Positions 37,487 through 47,200 of a stretch of 64,000 nucleotides of DNA are shown here, piece after piece. The notes under the pieces were generated by a model that was given only the letters and a program-made list of their open reading frames with translations, was not told the DNA's origin and did not search any database. Position 1 is the stretch's first letter. Each line of letters starts with the position of its first letter. The DNA comes from Mariniblastus sp. (lineage in GTDB: Bacteria > Planctomycetota > Planctomycetia > Pirellulales > Pirellulaceae), in the NCBI GenBank assembly GCA_011523945.1, contig WTFU01000048.1:1-64000 (forward strand), in the 5' to 3' direction. Made by a program: the position numbers and the translations under genes.

Positions 37487-37876
37487 ATGCCTGAAAAACG
37501 TTATACTATTGAAAACTTCGAACAACTGAAAAGTCAGGATTGCCCCTGCGGCCTCGCAAAGAGAGCTTTCACTACTGAGCCAGAAAAAACTGCGACTATA
37601 CACCTCGTTGAAATCAGTCAAAACTCCCGCGTTCACTATCACAAACGAACAACTGAAATTTATTACATTCTAGAGGGCAGCGGACAAATTGAGTTGGATG
37701 GTGAGTTGTTTAATGTAGAAACTGGCATGACCATCATGATCAAACCGGAATGCCGCCATCGAGCCTTAGGTAAAATGAAAATACTCAACATACCCATCCC
37801 GGCGTTTGACCCGGAGGACGAATTTTTTGACACCGAATTTAACTCAGCCAACACGTTAAACAGAAACTCCGACTAA
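37487..37876 (+). CDS. Cupin domain protein
   Basis: A 129-residue single-domain cupin. Motif one is HYHKRTTEIYYILEGSGQIELDG, with the HxH and Glu metal ligands, and motif two is GMTIMIKPECRHRALG, with the closing His. It has no signal peptide. Small cupins of this kind bind a metal and act as dioxygenases, isomerases or sensors; the substrate here is unknown. I chose ATG 37487 over an upstream frame extension because the protein starts neatly there. Confidence 0.85.
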   Translation: MPEKRYTIENFEQLKSQDCPCGLAKRAFTTEPEKTATIHLVEISQNSRVHYHKRTTEIYYILEGSGQIELDGELFNVETGMTIMIKPECRHRALGKMKILNIPIPAFDPEDEFFDTEFNSANTLNRNSD

Positions 37877-37904
37877 CCCAAAACGGATGGCATCGAAAAC
37901 GCGT

Positions 37905-39593
37905 TCAAAACGGCTGGGTGAAGGAGCTATTGACGATCGTTGTTATTTGAGAAGCATTCAACTCCGTACCATCATTCATCAGATTGTTGCTAGTGGACAC
38001 GTGATTGAGACCTAAATTATGTCCAATTTCATGAGCGACTACTCGAGCCACTACATCTCTTCCCCCGAGAAAGCCTGGCAAATTATCACCAACATGCATC
38101 GTGATTCCATTACTTGCTAAATAGGCTAAGCCGTTCGCTGTATTTTCCGTCGTATCAGCAAATCCGGCGGCAATTTCAACGAAGTACATATCAATAATCA
38201 AACTGGATGAATCGCCAACCCCTGCAGCATCACCGGCATTAACAATTGTCGTAAGGTCGCTGTTCGGCCGAGTCCCGCCATTACCAATGTTCGCGAACGT
38301 ATTGTTATAAGTTTGTGGAGACAGCCACTCAACATCCACTTGAGCTTGCAGATAAATCTCATCAACCAACCGTTTGATCTCTGCTTCTTCTACCGCCGTT
38401 CCCAGGAACTCCGCGGTGTTCGAGCCATCTGTATTTGAAACAATGATTGGATTTATCGTAACGCGCTCGATCACATCGGCTTGAGCTACGCGATCGCCAT
38501 CTGTGAATCGAAAGTTTTCCGTAGCATTGGCGAGATCAGTCCCCTCGACGTCGAGGGTATCGTCGACCACCAATTCATCACCGTTTAAGGTGATATTGAA
38601 TCTACCAAACGCAAAACCAAAAACGACGTAATCAATACCGTCGCCTGCATCAACGGCGTCATCGCCAAATCCCGGGATAATGTAGTCATTGCCACCTCCC
38701 CCGGAAATTGTATCATCGCCCAACTGACCGGCTAAATAATCATTGCCAGCACCACTGATAAGAGAATCGCTCCCATTTTGACCGTGCATTCGATTTTCGC
38801 CGTCGCCGCCGGTTACCTGATCGTCACCATCACCGCCATAAAAAATATTCAATCCCAAGCCGCCCGAAAGAACGTCGTTCCCCGTCCCGCCAAGAACTAA
38901 ATCAGCGTCAGCAGGATCCGTAGCACCGGGCAATCCTCCATCACCTAAACTGACCACATCATCCCCGCCAAGAGGAAATACTTGATCGGCACCATCTCCC
39001 CCAAAAATTATATCTACCTCCGAACCGCCAAAAATCAAATCAGCGCCCTCATCTCCGAACAGCCGATTTAACCCTTCTCCTCCAAAAACCCTGTCATTTC
39101 CTATACCACCTTCTATTTCATCTGCGCCTGGCCCGCCTATCAAACGATCGTCACCGCCATCGCCGGCAATAGTATCGTCCCCGTCACCACCATTGACTAC
39201 ATCGATTCCAATGCCGCCTATCAGCGTATCGTTTCCACCGTTACCAAGAATCAGACTTTCGACCGGAGTTTCATTAACGAACTCATCATCTCCGTCAAAC
39301 CCAATAAAGATGACCTTGGATACAGCTGATTTGGAAAAACTTTGATCTTCAAAACCATCCAAGCGCGCTCGATAAGTTTCACCACTCGCCTCAAAAAACC
39401 CACCAACATTCGCCAGTGCATCTCCGGCAATCGTCACTTCGCCAGACGAAAAATAAATGCCGGCCAATAAGTTTCGAGATTCTAAGTGTTGAAAGCTCAA
39501 ATTGTTTAACTTGGCAGCACGCCTGCGATTTCCAGATTGTGTTCTTTGCTGTTTCGCTCGCTTAATCGCCGCCTTGAAAAAATTCATCATCAT
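37905..39593 (-). CDS. RTX-repeat protein with C-terminal metzincin-type peptidase
   Basis: A 562-residue protein. The N-terminus is basic and holds LESRNLLAG (about residues 37-45), a variant of the LEPR-XLL motif common at the start of large exported planctomycete proteins. Residues about 117-335 are calcium-binding RTX nonapeptides such as GGNGNDTLIG and GGDGDDTIAG. The C-terminal 190 residues carry a zinc-peptidase site HEIGHNLGLNH (His521, Glu522, His525, His531) with a Met-turn at Met539, the metzincin pattern. Usually in such proteases the peptidase comes before the RTX repeats, so the order is reversed. A secreted, calcium-stabilised protease is inferred. Confidence 0.82.
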   Translation of the reverse strand: MMMNFFKAAIKRAKQQRTQSGNRRRAAKLNNLSFQHLESRNLLAGIYFSSGEVTIAGDALANVGGFFEASGETYRARLDGFEDQSFSKSAVSKVIFIGFDGDDEFVNETPVESLILGNGGNDTLIGGIGIDVVNGGDGDDTIAGDGGDDRLIGGPGADEIEGGIGNDRVFGGEGLNRLFGDEGADLIFGGSEVDIIFGGDGADQVFPLGGDDVVSLGDGGLPGATDPADADLVLGGTGNDVLSGGLGLNIFYGGDGDDQVTGGDGENRMHGQNGSDSLISGAGNDYLAGQLGDDTISGGGGNDYIIPGFGDDAVDAGDGIDYVVFGFAFGRFNITLNGDELVVDDTLDVEGTDLANATENFRFTDGDRVAQADVIERVTINPIIVSNTDGSNTAEFLGTAVEEAEIKRLVDEIYLQAQVDVEWLSPQTYNNTFANIGNGGTRPNSDLTTIVNAGDAAGVGDSSSLIIDMYFVEIAAGFADTTENTANGLAYLASNGITMHVGDNLPGFLGGRDVVARVVAHEIGHNLGLNHVSTSNNLMNDGTELNASQITTIVNSSFTQPF

Positions 39594-39892
39594 CTTGAAC
39601 CCTGTTTCCGGTCGATTTCCATCAATTGCCTTTTCTCAAACGTACCATATTAAATAGAGGACGTTTAACAAATACTGGATTCCCCAGTGGATGCCGTGTG
39701 GAACAAAACTTGATCAATGCCAGCACCTCTTCCAACAACGCGACGTTTTTGTTCCCCCTTTTGAATCGCCAATAAAGCTCTTGCTGTCCATATCGCCTTC
39801 CCTATTGGTGGTAACAACCAGAGAGCTCGCAAAAATAATTGCAGCTATCGTCGCCTAGAACGCAACGAAAGCCAGTTCAGTCCAGTCTCTGT
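39594..39892. other. Intergenic region upstream of the RTX protein gene
   Basis: This 299-base gap lies between two minus-strand genes and should carry the RTX gene promoter and the end of the helicase transcript. I saw no clear promoter, hairpin terminator, RNA gene or small gene. Confidence 0.4.
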
Positions 39893-42712
39893 TTACAAAA
39901 ACAAACGTTTTTCATGAACGATTACTTGTCCATTACTTTTGCGAGCTCGATGCACCAGCTCCTCACCTTCTCCTCGATGTGCATAAACTGCCTCTCCGGG
40001 ACTAACGTGTCGATTCCAGTATTTCTGGAAAACGGTCACATCAGATTTATTTTTCGCCAAAGCGGTGGGGACAGCATGGTACATCGCTATTTCGGTTTTC
40101 GTCTTTTCAAAGTAGTGCCCCAGCAACTCAGGAAGAAGACTCGACAACCAAGTTTCGTAACGGCGTTTTACCTGCCGAGGGATTAGATAGCGGGGGCGGT
40201 CAATCGGCCCAAGCAGTTCTTTCATCGCTTGGCTAAACTGCCCCCCCTCGTTCGAATTAGATTCTTCTAGAAATACGCGAACATACCCGCCAGTCAATTG
40301 ACCTAATCGATATCGCAATCCAGATCGAAAATAACCAAGCTCAACAAAACTGAGCATGACCGCTTCGGCCATCGCAGACGTAAGTGACTCCTCAGTCCAA
40401 ATCTGTTTCTTTCTAATTCCGACAGGAAACCCAAATTCTCTATTTGAGGTTTTTATTTCAATTGCACTAATCGGCTTAGCAAGATAGGGATGACCAATCT
40501 TCCACAATTCCCGAACGTGATCCCGGTTTCGACTACGCATTAACATCTCGGAATTAATTACCGACGCGGCTCCAAGTACGCCTTCAGGTTTCACCTCCGT
40601 AAAAGCTGGATGAACATGCCCAACCCCCATTTCGATCACCCCATCATCACTCACTCCGTAAAGATGCTGATGCTTATCCTTAAAGCGTCGGTAATCATCA
40701 AACCCTTTATTGAATTCCGGTGCTAGACACACCACATCCCAATTGTTTGCCAATTTGTCTTCCCAAGCAGGATCAAGCCGAAAGGATCGGCCTCGCAACT
40801 GATTGATACTCATCTTGGTAGTGACGGTCGTTAAATCAATCAGGACGTTGATTTTGTTTGCGTCCCAACCTTCCCCCAATAATCCCCGAGTTCCAATTAA
40901 ACAGCGAGTCAATCCTTTTTGAAATAAACTAGTAATCATCTCAACGTATACTCGGGGCGCCCAGTCTGAACCCGCACCACTAATTTGACGAAACCCTGCC
41001 TTTTCCTCCGAGGATAATGAAACCGTCAAATCGCGACTCGCCAGCCAATCGCGACAGTCTTTAAGAAAGGCCTCTTCTATTTCATCATCAATCAAAATTG
41101 ACGTGCCTGTCAAAAGAATCGGATCTAAAAGGTCTGTCTTCGGGTCACTCAATACAGATTTAAATGCCGCGATTGCTCCTCCCGTTTCACGATCCATTAA
41201 GTCTTTTAATTCTGATGTGACTGCGGAAGACCTTTCGAAATCAGCGATAACAACGGCTCGCAGCTTTTTGTCCAGATTATCCATTTCCTGTTTGAGAATA
41301 GGCACTAACGCGTCAGACTTACTTTTCGAATAAGCAAGAACCCTGCCAACCGGCGAGACACAGGGACGGGTTCCTGTTTCAGTCACCTGAAAACCAAGCG
41401 TTCTCAGACTCTGGGTCAGCTTCTCGCCCACCTCCTGTAACGAAAGTTGACCTGAACGTCTCAAAAAATAACGAATGAATCGATCCAATACGGAAACCCA
41501 GTACTCCAATGGAGGTACAACCGACGGTAGCTCCTCAACACCCAATTCAGGCACATTGGGCGGTAATTCCATTCCGCGGCTAACCAAAAATTGTCTGGCA
41601 GCGAGCGAAAATACCGGATCACGGCGTTCAAAATTCGCCCAACTGGTCGCCGTACCAACAGGCAAGGTCAACTCCGAGAGTGTTCCTCTAATCCAATCCG
41701 GTAAATTCACGGGAACGGGAGCAGAGCAGGGGGGACTCTCTTCAGGTAAACGCTCTGACCGGCTCATTAAAAAATCGCAATCACAAACCTCGTCGATTAA
41801 TTCGCTCAACTGCTTATCTGCCGTCGCAATAAATTGTAACTCACTGTTGGTCGGACGTACAAAATAGGCCAAGTCCTGATAAGGAGCTAAGTAGCCATCT
41901 TTCACAACCGCAGGAACGGGCACGTCAAAATCAACTGGCCCAAAAAATTGATCGTACCGCTCAACGTCACGATCGTCTTTCCCCTTTCGATCTGGTGGAG
42001 TCGCAGTTAAGCCCAGAACAATCGGATCGCCAAGCATCGACATTGCATCGGCCAAAACCCGCCCCCAATGCCCGAGTAGATGATGGCACTCATCTAAAAT
42101 GATTAACCCCACGTCCAGCTCAACCAATCGATTTAGCGTTTCACGACTGGACCGATGCAATAACGAAACAGAATCTCCATCGCGGGCGACTTCGTCACGG
42201 ACTTTCTTTTTGAAACCACTGATCTGTTTTTGATAATACCCCGGGTTCTTTTCTCGAAGATCTTCGATCCACCAGTTCGCCTCCTCGAAGGTCGCAACTT
42301 GATTTTCTTCGATTAACTTATTCCGCCATAATTCAAGGCCCGATTGATCAATCTCACTCAGTCCACGCGAGGGCAACGTCACCGATTGATAGGTTAGCGA
42401 AGTCAGCAATTCAGGCTTTCGCGGATCAGTGGAAACATCGGCTACAGGATCGCCATTGATTTTGAAGAGATCGACGCGAGCGGCCCATTGTGATTGAATT
42501 GCAGAATTCGGCGATAGAACAAGACACGGCTTGCGCACCAACTCCGCCCACAAGTAAAGCCCCAGCACCGTCTTGCCGGATCCTGGTGGCGCGACGATAT
42601 GTAGACGACGCTGGCCTTGAGACAATTGCTTCTTAGCAATTTCAAATACGTCTTGCTGTGATGGCCTTAACTGGCCAGCAAACTCAATTTTTGGAAAAAC
42701 TGAATCGCCCAC
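39893..42712 (-). CDS. Superfamily 2 DEAD/DEAH-type helicase
   Basis: A 939-residue helicase-like protein with a GTG start. The N-terminal RecA domain has LRPSQQDVFEIA, Walker A APPGSGKT (41-48), LIILDECHHLLGHWG (motif II, DECH) and LGLTATPPDR (motif III). The second RecA domain has LIGTRGLLGEGWDA and QLRGRSFRLDP (motif VI). An insertion of about 230 residues sits between the two. The C-terminal 250 residues are not recognised. The fold resembles the helicase part of type I and type III restriction systems and phage UvsW, but no nuclease, methylase or other defence gene is next to it. DNA translocation or unwinding is inferred; the pathway is unknown. Confidence 0.8.
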   Translation of the reverse strand: MGDSVFPKIEFAGQLRPSQQDVFEIAKKQLSQGQRRLHIVAPPGSGKTVLGLYLWAELVRKPCLVLSPNSAIQSQWAARVDLFKINGDPVADVSTDPRKPELLTSLTYQSVTLPSRGLSEIDQSGLELWRNKLIEENQVATFEEANWWIEDLREKNPGYYQKQISGFKKKVRDEVARDGDSVSLLHRSSRETLNRLVELDVGLIILDECHHLLGHWGRVLADAMSMLGDPIVLGLTATPPDRKGKDDRDVERYDQFFGPVDFDVPVPAVVKDGYLAPYQDLAYFVRPTNSELQFIATADKQLSELIDEVCDCDFLMSRSERLPEESPPCSAPVPVNLPDWIRGTLSELTLPVGTATSWANFERRDPVFSLAARQFLVSRGMELPPNVPELGVEELPSVVPPLEYWVSVLDRFIRYFLRRSGQLSLQEVGEKLTQSLRTLGFQVTETGTRPCVSPVGRVLAYSKSKSDALVPILKQEMDNLDKKLRAVVIADFERSSAVTSELKDLMDRETGGAIAAFKSVLSDPKTDLLDPILLTGTSILIDDEIEEAFLKDCRDWLASRDLTVSLSSEEKAGFRQISGAGSDWAPRVYVEMITSLFQKGLTRCLIGTRGLLGEGWDANKINVLIDLTTVTTKMSINQLRGRSFRLDPAWEDKLANNWDVVCLAPEFNKGFDDYRRFKDKHQHLYGVSDDGVIEMGVGHVHPAFTEVKPEGVLGAASVINSEMLMRSRNRDHVRELWKIGHPYLAKPISAIEIKTSNREFGFPVGIRKKQIWTEESLTSAMAEAVMLSFVELGYFRSGLRYRLGQLTGGYVRVFLEESNSNEGGQFSQAMKELLGPIDRPRYLIPRQVKRRYETWLSSLLPELLGHYFEKTKTEIAMYHAVPTALAKNKSDVTVFQKYWNRHVSPGEAVYAHRGEGEELVHRARKSNGQVIVHEKRLFL

Positions 42713-42787
42713 TCGTTCCTCGAATTCTAAACATCCATTTCAATGAGACTGCCTGCAAGACAATCTACGAGTGACCTGGCCATCGGC

Positions 42788-45526
42788 TTAACCGTTCCTG
42801 ATTTTTTCAACTCTCACTGCACAAACTTTATATTCACCCGTACCCGTCACTTGATCCCCCGCATCGTTGGTTAAGAGATTGGCCCTGGATTCGGAAAAAT
42901 GCATCGGCATCCAGATACACCCGGGTCGCATACGTGGAGACACCCACACTTCTGCTTCTACCTCACCTCGACGAGACAATACGCGAACCGTTTCCCCGTG
43001 CACCAGATCCAACTTTCTCGCGTCACTGCGATGCATTTCAATAAAATTATTGCGTTGTTTTGCAACTGGACCTGCATCTCGCCGTGTCTGCGTAGCACTA
43101 TTGTAATGGTAAAGTGTACGGCCCGTCGAAAGCACCAATGGGTATTCGTTGTCTGGCAGTTCTGCACTCGGGCGATAGTCAACCACTTGAAATGGCGCTC
43201 GGCCGATCATGGGGCCATCGATATGTAACGTTGGCGTACCCGGATGTAATTCATCCGGACATGGCCACTGGAGCCCTGCCACATTATCCTCCAGTCGTTG
43301 GTGAGAAATTCCTGCTATCTTAGGTGTCAATGATGCGTACTCAGTAAAAACTTCACCCGCATCTTTATAATTTGGCATTGGATAACCAGCCGATCGAGCA
43401 ACGTCACACAAGATCTGCCAATCTTCGCGCGCCTCACCAGGCGGGTTCACTGACTTGCGAACTCGCTGCACCCTACGATCACTATTGGTAAAAACTCCAT
43501 CTTTTTCGGCAAAGCAGGCACCTGGCAGAATAACATCGGCAAACCGCGTCGTCTCATTGTGAAAGATCTCCTGACAAACGACGAATTCGCAATTATTTAA
43601 TCCGACTTCTACTTTGGTAACATTTGGTTCAGAAATCACAATGTCTTCACCCATCACATAGACGGCCTTAAGATTGCCGACCGCCATTTCCTTCATCATG
43701 ACATTGAGATTCATGCCGTTATTTGGCGATAAATCTACACCCCAGGCACTCTCAAATCTCTCTCGAACTTCAGAATCCGTAACGGGTTGATACCCCGGAT
43801 AAAAGATGGGGGTCGCGCCCGCATCATTGGCACCCTGGACGTTGTTTTGCCCCCTCAATGGGTTCATCCCCGCCGAACGAACACCTAGATGCCCGGTCAT
43901 TAGCACTAGATTCGCCAAACAATAAACGTTGTCGGTGCCGTGCGTATGCTCGGTAATCCCTAAAGTGTAGTAGATACCGGCATGTTTTGTAGTTGCGTAA
44001 AGACGCGCTGCCAGCCGAATATCGTCTGCGGGAACTCCCGTAATTTCTTCTGCCTTTTCGGGATTGTACTTCGCCACCTTTTCCGCCATCGCATCAAAAC
44101 CAACCGTATTGGCTTCAATAAAATCGCGATCATGAAGCCCTTCCGCAATAATCACGTGCGCCATTGATGACAACAGCCAAACATCTGTCCCAGGCTTCAA
44201 TTGAAGATGCAAATCCGCCATCTCCGCCAACCAGATTTCACGAGGATCCGCAACAATTAATTTCGCGCCTTTCTGCCGTGCCCGCTTCATTTCCATCGCG
44301 ATGATCGGGTGCGCTTCGGTCGTATTCGAACCGATCACAAACATTAACTCAGAGTCACGTATTTCATCGATCGAATTAGTCATGGCTCCCGCTCCGAACA
44401 TTGTCACCAGACCGGCGACGGTGGGAGCATGTCAGGTGGCTGCACACTGATGGACATTGTTAGTTCCAAAAACAGCTCTCGACAATTTCTGCATAAGGTA
44501 ATTTTCTTCTCCGGTACACCGTGAAGATGAAATGAAGCCAAGCGAATCTGCTCCATGCTTTTCCTTTACCGCATTTAAACCGCTGGCAACTGTTGTTAAC
44601 GCCTCCTCCCAGGTAGCGGGATATAATTCCCCGTCCGCTCCGCGTACTAAAGGCGTTGTGATCCGATCTTCGTGATGAATGAAATCATAGGCAAACCTCC
44701 CTTTCACACAGAGATTCCCGTCATTTAACGTCTCCCCCGGTTCCGGACTCGTAATTTTTACAACGCGATCATTGTGCGTATGCAGATCAAGCTGACAGCC
44801 AACTCCACAAAAATTACACGTCGAACGAGTCACTTCGGTTTCAAGCGTTACGAGATTCGCAGGCGCTTTCTTCTCAATCAAAGCTCCCGTCGGGCAGGTC
44901 GCAATGCAACCGCCACACAGCTCACAGGTGGTGTCAAGAAGCCCACGATTACCAGCAGTGGCAATCGTCGTCTCACCACCACGATTGGATAAGGTAATCG
45001 CGTTAACTGCTTCAACCTCATCGCAATAACGCGTACACCGGGCACATAGAATGCAAAGTTCCGGATTGAATTCAATATATGGATTCACGTCCTCTGGACG
45101 ACCTGCGCGAGGAGCGTTCACAGGCTCAAGTGGTAATGGATCAATCGCCTTGCACAGTTCTCTCAACTGGTTGCCGTTCCCTGTCGCTACGGGCAGACCA
45201 GTTTCATCCAACTGATGATCAGCCATATACATGCTGTAGAGAATCGTCCGGTGCTTCTCGATCCGATCCGATTCTGTTGTCACCTTCATTTCGGGCTGAA
45301 CTTTCCAAGCGCACCCAGGTTGTAATCTTCGCTGCCCCTCAACTTCAACTAAACAGACGCGACAGGCCCCCGCCGGCTCGAGTCGGGTGTCGTGGCAAAG
45401 CGTTGGAATTTCGATCCCCTCGCGCCGCGCAACATCGACAACGGTCTCTCCAAAAATCGCCCGGCAAGATTTGCCATTAATTTCAATTGAAAACGTCTCG
45501 ACGCGTTTTTGATTCGGATAATTCAT
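42788..45526 (-). CDS. fdhA: Formate dehydrogenase alpha subunit, selenocysteine-containing
   Basis: One 912-residue chain if the in-frame TGA at 44432-44434 is read as selenocysteine 365. The enzyme oxidises formate to CO2 at a molybdenum or tungsten bis-pterin centre. N-terminal 2Fe-2S ligands are Cys44, 55, 58 and 72. Two 4Fe-4S motifs follow (Cys158/161/164/168 and 201/204/207/211). The active-site 4Fe-4S ligands are Cys237, 240, 244 and 273. The TGA lies between NNVHQCAAT and HAPTVAGLV, exactly where relatives have the Cys or Sec metal ligand. The rest (AGAMTNSIDEI, GSNTTEAHPI, MRPGCIWMP) is intact on both sides. It lies 57 bases after the NuoF-like gene. Read without Sec it would look like two broken genes. 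Confidence 0.9.
44385..44434 (-). promoter_or_regulatory. Bacterial SECIS element with UGA-Sec codon
   Basis: Read on the minus strand, UGA (44434-44432) is followed 12 bases later by GUCGCC, loop GGUCU and GGUGAC, a six-pair stem (44403-44419). An outer GCUCCC (44428-44423) can pair with GGGAGC (44390-44385). The E. coli fdhF element has the same GGUCU loop and an upper stem 11 bases from UGA. This supports Sec insertion by SelB. Confidence 0.85.
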
Positions 45527-45583
45527 TGGCTTATTCTTGATGGTGATTAATTACAAACCGTCTCAATCTTAGTGATTACAAAT

Positions 45584-47098
45584 TCAATCTCTGGTTTTAA
45601 AGGCATCGGGAAAATGTTTCCGCGCCGATTCCAAGGGCTTCGCCGCTACCATACCAAGTCCGCAAATCGAGCCTTCTTCCATTTCCCAGCCGACATCGCC
45701 CGTTAATTCCAACGATACCGGATCCCCCAACTGGATAAATTGATCCACTTGCCGTCTGATATACTGCGTTCCAATTCGACAAGGCGCGCACTGGCCACAA
45801 CTCTCACGCTCAAAAAACTCCAATTGCCAGGCTGCCGCCTTGGCCATATCGACAGTATCGTTAATCACCACAACGCCTGCGCTGCCCAACATCGAACCCG
45901 CATCAGCAAGGTGTTTATAATCTAATGGCAACGCCCGCTCCGAGATCGGAAGAAACCCCGAAGATGCGCCGCCCGGCGAAAATGCAATTGGATTTCCTAC
46001 ATACCCTCCAGCGGCGTCCGCCAACTCATCGAGCGACACACCCAACGGCAACTCGTAAACTCCGGGGGCAACGACGTGCCCGGAAATACAATAGAGCTTA
46101 CTTCCGGCTTCGGTTTTCCCAAGCTTCCGAAACCATTCTCCTCCCCGATGAATAATCGCCGGCACGCACGCAATGGTCTCAACGTTATGAATCAAACTCG
46201 GCTTACCTCGAAAACCGGATTCGGTAGGGTAGGGCGGCTTCAACCGTGGCATTCCCCGCTTGCCCTCAAGTGATTCCAGCAAAGCTGTCTCTTCTCCACA
46301 GATATAAGCACCGTGCCCTTTAACGATTGTAAATTCAAAATCTTTAAGTGCGTCTTTTGACTCCTCCAATGCACGTTCGATCGCACGATATTCGTTCGTA
46401 TATTCTCCCCGTATGTAAATATAAATTTGGTTTGACTCGATCACGAAAGCGGCGATTGCAAGCCCCTCTAACATTTTGTGGCTTTGACGGAGAATCAATT
46501 CACGATCTTTGAATGTCCCCGGTTCGGCTTCATCCGCATTGCAAATAACATAACGCTCCGTTTCAGCTTGCTGGCGAACCGAAGTCCACTTGAAATGGGC
46601 TGGAAACCCGGCCCCGCCGCGTCCCTGAAGACCGGATGCTTCCAAAACTGCGATGACATCCTCGGGATTCATCTCTCTGACTTTTGCCAACGCCGAGTAA
46701 TTCAAATCGACGTCGCCCGCAAGATTCATAGCCAGGTCATTCGGTGGAGAAATAGCGGTTTGGTGTTTCGCGTAAGTCACCAATTCCATATCTTCGTCGA
46801 GCGAAGCGGGAGCTAAATCGCATTGCCCCAAACAACTTACCCGCTCCACCGACTTCCCCGCAGCGGCCAGTTCAGTTGCCAGAGAATCAGCACCAAACAT
46901 CTGACAGGTCAGGCCGTCACATAAACGAATCCTCTTCCCCGGTTCACGAAGCAGAGTATAAAACAAGCCGGTTCCCCAGATATCGGCTTCGGCTATTCCC
47001 GTCTGCCTGTGAACCTCTCTTACCGATTCCTCTGTTACTCCCCCCGCATGCTCAAGCAGTTCAATGATTTTCTCACGATTGGCATTCGGTTTTTGCAT
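45584..47098 (-). CDS. fdhB: NAD-linked formate dehydrogenase beta subunit (NuoE-NuoF like)
   Basis: A 504-residue fused electron-transfer subunit. The first 130 residues are NuoE-like, with a thioredoxin-fold 2Fe-2S site (RLCDGLTCQMFGA and SCLGQCDLAP). The rest is NuoF-like: NAD/FMN site GRGGAGFPAHFKW, VICNADEAEPGTFKDREL, GAYICGEETALLESLEG, and a 4Fe-4S motif SCGQCAPCRIGT. It passes electrons from the alpha subunit to NAD. The start ATG has AGGA six bases ahead. It is the first gene of the fdhB-fdhA unit and divergent from proB. The fused arrangement matches soluble NAD-dependent formate dehydrogenases. Confidence 0.92.
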   Translation of the reverse strand: MQKPNANREKIIELLEHAGGVTEESVREVHRQTGIAEADIWGTGLFYTLLREPGKRIRLCDGLTCQMFGADSLATELAAAGKSVERVSCLGQCDLAPASLDEDMELVTYAKHQTAISPPNDLAMNLAGDVDLNYSALAKVREMNPEDVIAVLEASGLQGRGGAGFPAHFKWTSVRQQAETERYVICNADEAEPGTFKDRELILRQSHKMLEGLAIAAFVIESNQIYIYIRGEYTNEYRAIERALEESKDALKDFEFTIVKGHGAYICGEETALLESLEGKRGMPRLKPPYPTESGFRGKPSLIHNVETIACVPAIIHRGGEWFRKLGKTEAGSKLYCISGHVVAPGVYELPLGVSLDELADAAGGYVGNPIAFSPGGASSGFLPISERALPLDYKHLADAGSMLGSAGVVVINDTVDMAKAAAWQLEFFERESCGQCAPCRIGTQYIRRQVDQFIQLGDPVSLELTGDVGWEMEEGSICGLGMVAAKPLESARKHFPDAFKTRD

Positions 47099-47200
47099 AA
47101 CTAGTCCTGTAATAGTGTTCCCTTTAGGATATAAGAATAATGCAGTTCATGCACCGTTAATTTGCCGCAATAAATTCGACCACCGTCGTGTTTTTCTCGA

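Noticed and set aside
38600-39250. Repetitive DNA in the RTX gene as a possible CRISPR or satellite array
   Set aside because: Repeats are degenerate at DNA level and follow the nine-residue calcium-binding protein repeat, so they are coding.
42788-45526. Split of fdhA into two separate genes or a pseudogene
   Set aside because: The only interruption is a TGA at the Sec position, followed by a good SECIS, with intact sequence on both sides and fdhD nearby.
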